Virus record (IMG/VR): IMGVR_UViG_3300002460_000085
Span: 1-39,035 of that record
DNA: 39,035 nucleotides
Reading direction: 5' to 3' (one strand)
Source: a virus
Shown here: one piece after another, positions 1-6,165 of the stretch
How positions within the stretch are numbered: position 1 is the stretch's first letter
How the letters are laid out: each line of letters begins with the position of its first letter
The notes under the pieces: generated by a model
Database searches by the model: none
Told to the model about the DNA's origin: nothing
Seen by the model: the letters and a program-made list of their open reading frames with translations, nothing else
Position numbers and translations under genes: made by a program

Positions 1-54
1 TGTGGGGGGGAGGGGGGGGCTTTATCCGAAACTCTTAAGAAAGCGAGCTATAAC

Positions 55-276
55 ATGGACAAATGGGAAGAGATCGCCGCTAAAAGGCTGCCGTGTATAT
101 GTGCCGGCGATGCTAGTCATTTCTCGATTTGCCCAGCATATTATCGCCTGGTTTTTGCTATTGCCCTCCGCCAAGCCGACGCAGAGGCCTACAAGCGGGG
201 ATTACAGCAAGCGGCAGGCGATATCCGCGGAAATCCTAGCATGGAACAAGCCGGGAAAGAGACGGGCAGGGGATGA
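55..276 (+). CDS. Small hypothetical phage protein
   Basis: I do not recognise this 73-residue protein. It has three cysteines in its first half (CIC, then SIC) and an alanine-rich helical middle. Its stop overlaps the next start by four bases, which supports it over a longer overlapping frame beginning at position 2. It is the first of a run of small co-directional genes. Confidence 0.5.
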   Translation: MDKWEEIAAKRLPCICAGDASHFSICPAYYRLVFAIALRQADAEAYKRGLQQAAGDIRGNPSMEQAGKETGRG

Positions 277-542
277 GCGTTAAATCCCCCCACCGCTGCT
301 GCTGGTGCCACGGCCCAACGGGCAACAAATCGGGGATTTGCGGCACGTGTTGGGATTTATCCGCCGTCCTGCGGGAGAATACAGACCGGGGAGCTCAGGC
401 TTGGGCGGTCAGGAAGCGGGCAGAGATGGGTAAGGGGCCGAGTGAGGCAAAAAAATTGTCAGGACAAAAGCTGGCTGCCTCGAATTTTGCCGATTCTATC
501 AACAAAAGTACCCCCTACACGGGCTTTTCAGGCAGTGGGTAA
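273..542 (+). CDS. Small zinc-ribbon-like protein
   Basis: An 89-residue protein whose first 30 residues hold two cysteine knuckles (CCWC, then CGTC about 12 residues later). This spacing suits a single zinc ribbon. The rest is basic and probably disordered. It overlaps the preceding gene in ATGA style. Metal binding is inferred from spacing alone and the function is unknown. Confidence 0.6.
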   Translation: MSVKSPHRCCWCHGPTGNKSGICGTCWDLSAVLRENTDRGAQAWAVRKRAEMGKGPSEAKKLSGQKLAASNFADSINKSTPYTGFSGSG

Positions 543-568
543 GGGGTAAGCAAGGGAGGAACAAGACA

Positions 569-925
569 ATGGCTTATGAGAGAATAGAGGAATTTAACTG
601 CGTCTTCAAAAAATGCACAGCAAAAACGCGGCGTTGGTTTTATGATGGGTGGGCGATAACGGGACTGAATAACAGCCAAGTGATTGATATGAAAAACGAT
701 AAACCAAGAGAACCGTTCTTCGAGACAGATTTTGCGCGGCGGCTTCTTGAAGATGGCAAGTTGATAAACAAACAGATCAATAGCGCAGTTTTGGTTTGCC
801 CGCAACATAGGGAAAACCTAAAAGCTGATGCCGATCGCTTACGAGCAGAGCATAGGAATCGTCATAAAAAACTAGCAGATGGCTGTCTCTTCTGCCAATG
901 GGAAGCGAATAGAGGCGGAATGTAA
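569..925 (+). CDS. Hypothetical protein with paired cysteines
   Basis: A 118-residue protein preceded by an AGGGAGGA-like ribosome binding site. Cysteines occur at the N-terminus (CVFKKC), in the middle (VCPQH) and near the C-terminus (CLFC), so it may bind zinc. The charged C-terminal half, rich in Arg, His and Lys, looks helical. It ends two bases before the start of the DUF1064 gene. Function unknown. Confidence 0.6.
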   Translation: MAYERIEEFNCVFKKCTAKTRRWFYDGWAITGLNNSQVIDMKNDKPREPFFETDFARRLLEDGKLINKQINSAVLVCPQHRENLKADADRLRAEHRNRHKKLADGCLFCQWEANRGGM

Positions 926-926
926 A

Positions 927-1376
927 ATGAGATTCCAGCGCCGGTCAAAATATAATGCGGTTAAGGTGGAGATCGACGGGTATATCTTCGATTCGAAACT
1001 AGAGGCGCGACGATTTGAAGAATTGAAACTTCTACGATCAGCCGGCGAGATTGAAAGCCTGGAAGTTCATCCCGAGTTTGGTATACCGCCTAAAGATCGA
1101 CACCGTTTTGATCGTTGGGGCCACATTTGTAAGGTCGTGCTGGATTTTGGCTATTGGAGCCACGGCCGGCAATGTCAAGTGTATGAGGATGTCAAAGGCA
1201 AAGACAACGCGCTCAGCCGGCTCAAAAGAAAATTGGTTCAAGCGTTTTACGGGTTTGAGGTTGAAGTTGTGAAACCGTACGAAGATCGGTGGCTTAATCG
1301 GAAACGCATAGCACGTAACCGGCCAGCCCCCGAGCGGAAGGAGAATAAGGAGAACCATGAGCGAAGAAAACATTGA
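927..1376 (+). CDS. DUF1064 family nuclease-like protein
   Basis: A 149-residue match by eye to the phage DUF1064 family, small proteins thought to resemble PD-(D/E)XK or Holliday-junction-type nucleases. The family landmarks are present in order: basic start with SKYN, then the FDSKLEARRF segment (D22, E26), an acidic beta segment ending VLDF (D73), and YEDVKG (E87, D88, K90). A helical part ending in the VEVVKPY strand follows. I start it at ATG 927, one base after the previous stop, because the extension upstream to 879 only reads through the previous gene. In phages such proteins are usually placed in replication or recombination. Nuclease activity is inferred, not shown. Confidence 0.75.
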   Translation: MRFQRRSKYNAVKVEIDGYIFDSKLEARRFEELKLLRSAGEIESLEVHPEFGIPPKDRHRFDRWGHICKVVLDFGYWSHGRQCQVYEDVKGKDNALSRLKRKLVQAFYGFEVEVVKPYEDRWLNRKRIARNRPAPERKENKENHERRKH

Positions 1377-1445
1377 GCTGATCAAAGCGATGGCATTGAT
1401 GAGCTGCTGAGCGAAGTACAAAGACTGGACGGCAAATCGACGTGA
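1357..1445 (+). pseudogene. Tiny ORF broken by an apparent frameshift
   Basis: An ATG at 1357 sits behind a strong AAGGAG site and opens a 17-codon frame that stops at about 1410. In the next frame, from about 1387, an acidic helical stretch (ending EVQRLDGKST) runs to a stop at 1443-1445 that overlaps the following GTG start in GTGA style. Joining the two frames with one base shift gives a normal gene of about 29 codons linked to both neighbours. It may be a sequencing indel, a decayed gene, or real recoding. I see no classic slippery heptamer. Confidence 0.4.
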
Positions 1446-1669
1446 CTATTATCGAACGGCTGGAACGCGCAAAGAATGCAGCGGGGGCAAGCTCGGATAC
1501 TCGGCTTGCGATTGTCGATAAATCCGACCTTGCGGCGTTACTGGAATGCGTGAAAGCGGCAAACGAATGGCGCGATGGGCCAACCATCATGACCGACGAG
1601 ACGGTCGCGCTAAATCAAGCGTTATGGGATCATTGGACAAAGGCGCGGAAGAAAGTGGGGCTGGGATGA
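1442..1669 (+). CDS. Small hypothetical protein, GTG start
   Basis: A 75-residue, mostly helical protein with a GTG start. Its start overlaps the upstream stop and its stop overlaps the next ATG. The middle segment DLAALLECVKAANEW resembles a motif often seen in short phage ORFs of unknown function. No catalytic residues can be pointed to. Confidence 0.6.
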   Translation: MTIIERLERAKNAAGASSDTRLAIVDKSDLAALLECVKAANEWRDGPTIMTDETVALNQALWDHWTKARKKVGLG

Positions 1670-1920
1670 TTGACTCAAAAATCGGTGAATACTGGACAGC
1701 GATCCACGACGAAGACGATAGTATTTCGCATACCGGATTTGTTGCCGCATGTTGTGAAATAATTCACCAAGTCATCGAAGAACGAGCACACCTTAACAGC
1801 AATGGACCACATGGAATGCATCGTTTTCATAGCGACAGTTGCGATTGTATCGAACGCACCTTAACTCAGTTTGGGATTCCGTTTAAACAATGGAAGGAGC
1901 ATGAGAAGGTGAACCCATGA
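1666..1920 (+). CDS. Small hypothetical protein, Cys/His-rich
   Basis: The gene is taken from ATG 1666, which overlaps the previous stop, giving 84 residues. An upstream extension in the same frame only covers the previous gene. It contains ACCEIIH, HGMHRFH and DSCDC, enough cysteine and histidine for a metal site. Its stop overlaps the next start. Function unknown. Confidence 0.6.
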   Translation: MIDSKIGEYWTAIHDEDDSISHTGFVAACCEIIHQVIEERAHLNSNGPHGMHRFHSDSCDCIERTLTQFGIPFKQWKEHEKVNP

Positions 1921-2210
1921 CCAATCCTATCCCCATAGAGATGCGACGGCTATATGTGGAGTGCCGGGACATACAGCCGCTTGCCGAACAATACAAAATC
2001 ACCCCTCTCTGCGACGCGCTGCAAGAGATGACGGCGGGGGCGTTGGAGTGGAAATTTAAAAACTTTCATGCTTCAAGCGTACCAGGCGAGCAGTGCCTTT
2101 TCTGCGGATTACGGGGGGAAATCGATCCGGGGCATAAGCGGACTCCCGCCGACTGGCGCGCAGAGGCAGACAAACTGCTGAGAGATTTGGAGGTGGGTGA
2201 AGATGTCTAG
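1917..2210 (+). CDS. Small hypothetical protein with CxxC knuckle
   Basis: A 97-residue protein. The C-terminal third has CLFCG followed by a GHKRTPADW stretch and a helix rich in Ala, Asp and Leu. This layout is common in small phage proteins where one zinc knuckle precedes an A-x-x-L-L helix, though the second Cys pair is missing. It is translationally coupled on both sides. Confidence 0.6.
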   Translation: MTNPIPIEMRRLYVECRDIQPLAEQYKITPLCDALQEMTAGALEWKFKNFHASSVPGEQCLFCGLRGEIDPGHKRTPADWRAEADKLLRDLEVGEDV

Positions 2211-2589
2211 CTATCATTGTCCATGTTGCGGCTTGTTCCATACGGAGGGAAAGGGGGAGATCGCCCGGTTACGCGCCGAGGTTGCCGGATTCCAATCTAT
2301 CCGCGATCTCTTGGTTAAGTCCCTGGTTAAAGCAACAGGACGGATAAAAGAGGATGTTGATCTTGCCGCCATGGCTGCCGAGCTTGAGCGCGAACGAGAC
2401 GAAGCCGAGGAAAATTTTCGCATCGCCAGCGCCGAGTGGAGCCACGCGCAACAACTGGTGATGAACCTCGAGCGCAGGCTTGCCGAGGCCCAGGCGGAGA
2501 TTGCTAAACTGAAAACCATGAACGATACTCTGTGGCGTGCGCTGTCGCCAGAGAGGCGCCACGAGTTGAACCTCAAGGAGAACCCATGA
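2203..2589 (+). CDS. Zinc-knuckle plus coiled-coil protein
   Basis: A 128-residue protein starting at ATG 2203, spaced correctly behind a GGAGGTGG site. A GTG two codons upstream is an alternative. It begins with CPCCGLFH, then a long charged coiled coil of Glu/Arg/Ala heptads to about residue 115. No membrane segment is present, so it is not an Rz-type spanin despite the lipoprotein gene just downstream. Role unknown. Confidence 0.65.
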   Translation: MSSYHCPCCGLFHTEGKGEIARLRAEVAGFQSIRDLLVKSLVKATGRIKEDVDLAAMAAELERERDEAEENFRIASAEWSHAQQLVMNLERRLAEAQAEIAKLKTMNDTLWRALSPERRHELNLKENP

Positions 2590-2852
2590 AAAAATTTCTG
2601 ATGGTTACTTTATTGTTTTTGGCTGCCTGCAATACGCCCCCAAAACGAAGCTCGGCCCAGGAAATTGAGGACGTAGGCGCTAGAACCCGGAACGCTTTTT
2701 ATGATTTAGGTGCTCAATATGGAGCCCGGTGCGCACTAGAATATGCAACGAAATTATTGACGGGCAAAGCTGCAACGCCGATCCAGGATTGCATAAAAGC
2801 AAGCAAAAAACGCTATTGGGAGGAACACGGGCTGGAGGACGGCAAGCCATGA
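2586..2852 (+). CDS. Small lipoprotein
   Basis: An 88-residue protein with a lipoprotein signal: MKK, then a hydrophobic run, then the lipobox LAAC with Cys18 as lipidation site. The mature part is short and has two more cysteines (CALEY, DCIKA). The start at ATG 2586 overlaps the previous stop. Small phage lipoproteins can be outer spanins or superinfection-exclusion proteins. No partner inner spanin is visible, so the role is open. Confidence 0.75.
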   Translation: MKKFLMVTLLFLAACNTPPKRSSAQEIEDVGARTRNAFYDLGAQYGARCALEYATKLLTGKAATPIQDCIKASKKRYWEEHGLEDGKP

Positions 2853-3322
2853 CCGACGACGAATTTAAAGAGCTGGCACATAAAATCGAGGAAATATGGA
2901 AGATGGTCACGGCGCCTTATATCGTTTTAATCGCTGCCGTCATTCTTATGCTGTTCCTGTTTTTCTTCGGCTGCTCTCCTGCCGCAGCGGGTGGCTTTCT
3001 CGTAATTGAAAACAACCTTTTTGAGTGCTCGGTTGAGGGTTGTCCGACTATCACGTTCGCTGAACCTGGTGCAATTATCTATGGCAATGTTTTCGAGCAC
3101 ACCGCCGAGATACAGCCGGTCGGAGTTAGGAAATTGGTTCTTGTTGGCGTTCAAATATTATTGATAGTTTGCTTTATAGCGCTCTTGTTTTTAGGTGGGA
3201 AATATTCGATTCCGTGGTTTTCGAGTCCATGGTTGTGGATACTCATAATTCCGGCATGTTGCCTGCTGGCGATATGGATAATGGAGTTGATATCGCTTTT
3301 GCAGGTCAGTACTATTCCTTAG
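2849..3322 (+). CDS. Multi-pass membrane protein
   Basis: A 157-residue protein starting at ATG 2849, overlapping the upstream stop. It has three hydrophobic segments at about residues 23-42, 96-116 and 126-150. Between the first two lies a loop of about 50 residues with two cysteines, probably outside the cytoplasm. The first segment ends FFFGC, which loosely resembles a lipobox. Its place after a lipoprotein gene suggests an envelope function such as exclusion or lysis, which is inference. Confidence 0.6.
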   Translation: MTDDEFKELAHKIEEIWKMVTAPYIVLIAAVILMLFLFFFGCSPAAAGGFLVIENNLFECSVEGCPTITFAEPGAIIYGNVFEHTAEIQPVGVRKLVLVGVQILLIVCFIALLFLGGKYSIPWFSSPWLWILIIPACCLLAIWIMELISLLQVSTIP

Positions 3323-3668
3323 AGTGTTGCTGTCCGAAATGAATAAGTGAAACTTTTAGCCATTCCAGGTCCGAGGGCATATTGACAAACCATTAGATAG
3401 TTTATTAAACTTAACGCGCTACCAACACTGGTCGTCGTTCCGGAAGGAACGAACCGATCTTAGGGGGGGGTCATGTACAAGGGGTTTCCTAGTTTAGGCT
3501 AAGTTAGTCTTCTCATCTGGCCACCCCCTTCCCGCGTTTGGTTGCATGCCGGGTCTACTTCTTGAGGGTCGGCCCGGCAGCAACATCAATGCCCTGGATT
3601 ATCGCCCCAGGGCGCGGCGGGTGACTGGTCCGCCTGGCGTCGCCTCGGCCCGGAGTGGGCCTAGGAAA
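3323..3668 (+). other. Non-coding, hairpin-rich gap between convergent operons
   Basis: No gene is supportable here. The stretch holds a TTGACA at 3382-3387 with only weak -10 options, and a perfect 7-bp hairpin with a GGAA loop (TCGTTCC/GGAACGA, 3435-3452). It also has a run of eight G at 3463-3470, a TGCCGGG/CCCGGCA pairing near 3547-3577, and a GCCCTGG/CCAGGGC hairpin near 3591-3613. The right half is visibly more GC-rich than its surroundings. None of the hairpins has a T tract. Confidence 0.5.
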
Positions 3669-4505
3669 TTAAGCGGCGTCCTTTTCTTGCCCTGGAAGTT
3701 CTCCATCCCCGCCAATCTGATTGAGCTTGGCGAGAAGATCCGCTCTCTTGAATCGAATGTGCATGTTTCTGTTTCCGTAGCACTTGCACTCGAAATATTC
3801 ATCCTCGAATTTATCACCCGCCGGCTTGTCTTTGAAGTATTCATTGAACCGCGTGTAGAAGTCATTCGGATACTTGACCACGCCTTTACCATCGAGCAAA
3901 GAGAAGACGTTGCCGAGCGCCCTAAACTTTGCGTCGTCGCGATAGTTGATATGAAACCCGCCGCCGTAATTGCGCTCCACGGCCCAGCCGACGATTGCTT
4001 TCTCGCCAACATAAAACTTGTGGTTAGTCTTGAGCGCGCCGGTTCCCCATTGGCTTTGTGGTCGTAGCCAGTCGAAAACCTCTTTAATCGATTCGCAGAG
4101 CAACGTATTGACGCGCCCGGCAAGGCCGCCCAATGTGTTCATGATGTTTTCCACGGTCAGCGCCGGCAGCTCGTTGTCTTCAATTTGTTTGTGCAATTCA
4201 TTTTTGCGCCTTTCCGTCATGTAAGCGTTTAGCCCAGTCTGCGCGAGGATATAGCGCCAAGCGTTTTGAGTGATCATGACGTGAGCCGGTTCGACTTTCT
4301 CAAAGACGCTGTCCCCATAATGATTGCCATGCGGCACAATCTGATTATAGGAGCCGCTGCCGATACCGCCGAGGGCAGCATCAAGACGGGTTTTAGCTGT
4401 GGCGAGCAAGGCAAACGCTTGGCTGACTTCTAGTTTGGCCTGCTCGACGTTCTCGACGATTGCCGTTATGGTTTGGTGCTCTATGAGTTCGTTTTCTGTG
4501 TCCAT
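3669..4505 (-). CDS. DUF4942 family protein
   Basis: A 278-residue protein whose second half matches the DUF4942 pattern found in phages and plasmids. The segments, in order, are a TGLNAYM motif, an acidic segment followed by TVENI, a conserved VFDWL, a KTNHKF stretch, LLDGKG, then EYFECKCYGNRN and MHIRFKRADL. The start is ATG at 4503-4505 with AGGAGG behind it; an upstream extension lacks a site. The first 80 residues are helical. It is the last gene of a left-going operon. DUF4942 has no settled function, although members often sit beside DNA methyltransferases; none is present here. Confidence 0.75.
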   Translation of the reverse strand: MDTENELIEHQTITAIVENVEQAKLEVSQAFALLATAKTRLDAALGGIGSGSYNQIVPHGNHYGDSVFEKVEPAHVMITQNAWRYILAQTGLNAYMTERRKNELHKQIEDNELPALTVENIMNTLGGLAGRVNTLLCESIKEVFDWLRPQSQWGTGALKTNHKFYVGEKAIVGWAVERNYGGGFHINYRDDAKFRALGNVFSLLDGKGVVKYPNDFYTRFNEYFKDKPAGDKFEDEYFECKCYGNRNMHIRFKRADLLAKLNQIGGDGELPGQEKDAA

Positions 4506-4518
4506 GTTCTTTCCTCCT

Positions 4519-4535
4519 GCCCGGTGTCGCCGGGC
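4519..4535 (-). promoter_or_regulatory. GC-rich hairpin abutting the DUF4942 ribosome binding site
   Basis: GCCCGG (4519-4524) pairs with CCGGGC (4530-4535) around a 5-base loop. On the minus strand the 3' arm runs straight into AGGAGG of the DUF4942 gene, and five A precede the 5' arm. It could modulate translation or mRNA stability. In the plus direction a T5 follows, so it also has terminator form there. Confidence 0.55.
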
Positions 4536-4566
4536 TTTTTGGCTCACTGGAGAGCGATATGGCTAG

Positions 4567-4773
4567 TCAGTCGAATGATACGACTTTACGACCTAGGCCA
4601 ATTCCAGATAACCCATTATCCCCTTCGGGATATGCGCGAACCGATGACCACGAACCGCGGTCAAGCGCGAAAATATGGGGACGGTCAATCGGATAACCCG
4701 TACCGTAATAAATGGTCAATTCGGGGTATGCCTCCGTGGCGAGGTGAATTTTTTCCTGAAATTTATTTGCCAT
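4567..4773 (-). CDS. Small hypothetical protein
   Basis: A 68-residue protein starting at ATG 4771-4773 behind GGAGGGG. The sequence mixes aromatic and charged residues (a TIYYGTGYP stretch) and shows no known motif. It is the second-last gene of the left-going operon. Confidence 0.6.
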   Translation of the reverse strand: MANKFQEKIHLATEAYPELTIYYGTGYPIDRPHIFALDRGSWSSVRAYPEGDNGLSGIGLGRKVVSFD

Positions 4774-4795
4774 GTTCCCCTCCGGTTGCGCACGC

Positions 4796-4919
4796 CTAGT
4801 CGTTGTCCTGCTCTGCCTTCATCTCGATCCGCAAAATCCAGGCGCTTAACGGACGCCCTGTGCGCGGCGACTAGCCGCAGCCGCTCCCCTCGGACGAGGA
4901 ATCGCCCGTTGGGAGTCAA
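4796..4919 (-). pseudogene. Frameshifted Arc-type ribbon-helix-helix gene
   Basis: Read from a TTG at 4917-4919, which overlaps the upstream stop, the frame encodes NGRFLVRGERLRLVAAHRA, the strand and first helix of an Arc-like fold. The expected second helix, RPLSAWILRIEMKAEQDND, is present in another frame and ends with TAG at 4796-4798. The two halves join near 4855-4862 by a one-base shift. The intact gene would be about 40 residues. This is either a true pseudogene or a sequencing indel. Confidence 0.45.
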
Positions 4920-5137
4920 TCCTGCTGGTCGTTGGCGCCTGTAATCCATTCGCTGCGGGCCGCGTACCGCCCGTTGCTCTCGGTCGCTCGGGTCGCACCG
5001 CACGCGCACGTAGATACGTGTATTACACCGCCATGCGGGCGACCATCACAATTTTCGTTTGCCGCCACACAACAATTCCATCCCCATGTTTTATCTAGTT
5101 TTTCGACAGCTCTGTGGATATGTCTGTTAGTTTTCAC
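4916..5137 (-). CDS. Small hypothetical protein, GTG start
   Basis: A 73-residue protein starting at GTG 5135-5137, four bases after an AGGAGGAG site. It has a central Cys/His-containing region (CCVAANENC, then CACG) that might bind metal. A longer in-frame reading upstream lacks a site and overlaps the RHH gene. Function unknown. Confidence 0.6.
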   Translation of the reverse strand: MKTNRHIHRAVEKLDKTWGWNCCVAANENCDGRPHGGVIHVSTCACGATRATESNGRYAARSEWITGANDQQD

Positions 5138-5148
5138 GTCTCCTCCTC

Positions 5149-5166
5149 GCCCCGGGTCAGCGGGGC
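5149..5166 (-). promoter_or_regulatory. Second GC-rich hairpin abutting a ribosome binding site
   Basis: GCCCCG (5149-5154) pairs with CGGGGC (5161-5166). On the minus strand the hairpin ends within one base of the AGGAGG that serves the GTG at 5137. The arrangement repeats that seen upstream of the DUF4942 gene. Confidence 0.5.
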
Positions 5167-5181
5167 TTTGGTCGCGCACGC

Positions 5182-5349
5182 CTATCTTTCCTCCTGCTCC
5201 TGCTCTTGTCCACCCTCGATCTCCCTGCGCAAGATCCGTACTATCTGCGCGTTGAGGGATCGGTCCTGGAGATCCGCCAGCGCGACTAGGGCGTCCCATA
5301 CGTCGAGCGGCAGTCTCAGTGAGATTGTTTTGTGTTCGGTTTCAGTCAT
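5182..5349 (-). CDS. Arc-family ribbon-helix-helix DNA-binding protein
   Basis: A 55-residue protein with a clear Arc/MetJ layout: a beta strand TISLRLP (residues 8-14), helix A over VWDALVALADL, then RSLNAQIVRILRREI (residues 30-44) as helix B. A short acidic Gln/Glu tail follows. Such proteins dimerise and bind tandem operators through the strand. The start ATG 5347-5349 overlaps the stop of the upstream gene. With an operator cluster just upstream it is a good candidate repressor of this operon. Confidence 0.8.
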   Translation of the reverse strand: MTETEHKTISLRLPLDVWDALVALADLQDRSLNAQIVRILRREIEGGQEQEQEER

Positions 5350-5513
5350 GGTTGCACCGTGACAGAGATATTGATCGGTGTCCCGCTGTACGGGATAGCC
5401 GCCATGGCCAGCTGGTGCGCCGCTCGCTTCGCCGCTTGCTCCGAGGCAGCCGCTATTAGCTGTTCCCATTTTTCCCCGCAGATGAAAACGACGGTCGCGT
5501 TCCAGGTTTTCAT
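5346..5513 (-). CDS. Small hypothetical protein, first gene of left operon
   Basis: A 55-residue protein starting at ATG 5511-5513 behind GGGAGG, which decides this start over an upstream in-frame one. The middle is alanine-rich and helical and the end is strand-like (INISVTVQP). It overlaps the RHH gene by four bases, so the two are probably made together. Confidence 0.6.
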   Translation of the reverse strand: MKTWNATVVFICGEKWEQLIAAASEQAAKRAAHQLAMAAIPYSGTPINISVTVQP

Positions 5514-5729
5514 GTTTTTTGCCTCCCTGCTACCGAAGTGATGCCAGAATGATGCCAAATCAATCTTTTCAAGGAATCAAGGCGCTACCGCCCGAATATC
5601 TTCCGATTTCTTAGAATCGCCCGAACGGGCAGAGATGCGAAAGTGGCGATATGATTGAGGATTTCTCACTTCGGGCATTTCAGTTCTAGGAACGGGCAGA
5701 AATGACATGTGTCGATTTGTGACGCAGGT

Positions 5730-5746
5730 GTGCATGATGTATGCAG
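5730..5746. promoter_or_regulatory. Operator-like site 1
   Basis: GTGCATGATGTATGCAG is an inverted repeat with arms TGCAT/ATGCA. Its core is identical to site 2, which lies 41 bases downstream. Confidence 0.55.
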
Positions 5747-5770
5747 GGTCTCAGCGATGCCCGAAATTGC

Positions 5771-5787
5771 GTGCATGATGTATGCAC
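5771..5787. promoter_or_regulatory. Operator-like site 2
   Basis: GTGCATGATGTATGCAC is a perfect 6-bp inverted repeat around a 5-base centre. It is the best-matched member of the three-site array. Confidence 0.6.
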
Positions 5788-5799
5788 GGAGTAGCGGTG

Positions 5800-5816
5800 G
5801 TGCGCATATTGTGCAC
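5800..5816. promoter_or_regulatory. Operator-like site 3
   Basis: GTGCGCATATTGTGCAC keeps the 17-bp length and the GTGC/GCAC outer arms of sites 1 and 2, with a diverged centre. It starts 29 bases after the start of site 2. Confidence 0.5.
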
Positions 5817-5848
5817 GGAAGAGGCAAGATTGACCGGCAATCGAGGCT

Positions 5849-5881
5849 CTTATAGGTCTATGATTGTTGCATTTTGCAACA
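5849..5881 (-). promoter_or_regulatory. Possible left-operon promoter overlapped by a palindrome
   Basis: On the minus strand TTGCAA (5879-5874) and TATAAG (5854-5849) are separated by 19 bases, longer than ideal. The -35 lies inside TGTTGCATTTTGCAACA (5865-5881), a perfect 7-bp inverted repeat, as expected for a repressed promoter. The assignment is tentative. Confidence 0.3.
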
Positions 5882-5988
5882 GTGGGTAAATACGCTGCTC
5901 TATAAGCGGAATGAAAATAATTGTGCCCGGCTCTTGACAGGTTCTCCAAAATGCTCTCTTAAGGGGATAAGAGGGGATTAGGATATCC

Positions 5989-6006
5989 GTCAACGTCCGC
6001 GTTGAC
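5989..6006. repeat. Inverted repeat GTCAACG/CGTTGAC
   Basis: Two perfect 7-bp arms are separated by four bases. It is the first of four palindromic elements in 110 bases upstream of the regulator gene. Confidence 0.55.
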
Positions 6007-6020
6007 ACCTTGAGAGATAG

Positions 6021-6048
6021 CCATCGCAATCAATCCTGATTGCGATGG
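6021..6048. repeat. 12-bp perfect inverted repeat
   Basis: CCATCGCAATCA pairs perfectly with TGATTGCGATGG around a 4-base loop. It is the strongest hairpin in the control region. No T tract follows, so an operator, origin or recombination element is more likely than a terminator. Confidence 0.65.
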
Positions 6049-6050
6049 CG

Positions 6051-6062
6051 TAGGCTAGCCTA
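6051..6062. repeat. Perfect 12-bp palindrome TAGGCTAGCCTA
   Basis: A self-complementary dodecamer lying three bases after the 12-bp inverted repeat. Confidence 0.5.
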
Positions 6063-6087
6063 GCGACGATTGAGCGATGCTCATGGG

Positions 6088-6100
6088 ATCTACTGTAGAT
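6088..6100. repeat. 13-bp palindrome ATCTACTGTAGAT
   Basis: Two 6-base arms flank a single central T. It lies about 30 bases upstream of the -35 of the regulator promoter, a usual position for an operator. Confidence 0.5.
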
Positions 6101-6129
6101 GCAATTGACCTGGGCTCAACCTGCTGCTC

Positions 6130-6159
6130 TTGTCAAGTACCCGCCAACCGCGGTAATAT
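6130..6159 (+). promoter_or_regulatory. Sigma70-like promoter of the HTH regulator
   Basis: TTGTCA (6130-6135) and TAATAT (6154-6159) are separated by 18 bases. The predicted transcription start falls on or next to the ATG at 6166, and no Shine-Dalgarno is present. The transcript would therefore be leaderless. Confidence 0.55.
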
Positions 6160-6165
6160 AGTTGC

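Larger units (their letters stand above)
5514..6165. promoter_or_regulatory. Divergent control region, no gene
   Basis: This 650-base stretch between the left operon and the right-going regulator has no supportable gene. Recurrent GCCCGAA/TTCGGGC words occur at 5590, 5619, 5670 and 5759, with a related ACGGGC at 5692. It also holds the operator-like sites, palindromes and promoter listed separately. A TTGACA at 5934-5939 faces right but lacks a good -10. Confidence 0.65.

Noticed and set aside
2-283. 93-codon open frame at the window start
   Set aside because: It overlaps the gene at 55-276 in another frame, begins in a G-run that may be a low-quality contig end, and has no ribosome binding site.
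3546-4067. Plus-strand open frame of 173 codons
   Set aside because: It lies antisense to the DUF4942 gene, which has recognisable family motifs and a strong ribosome binding site.
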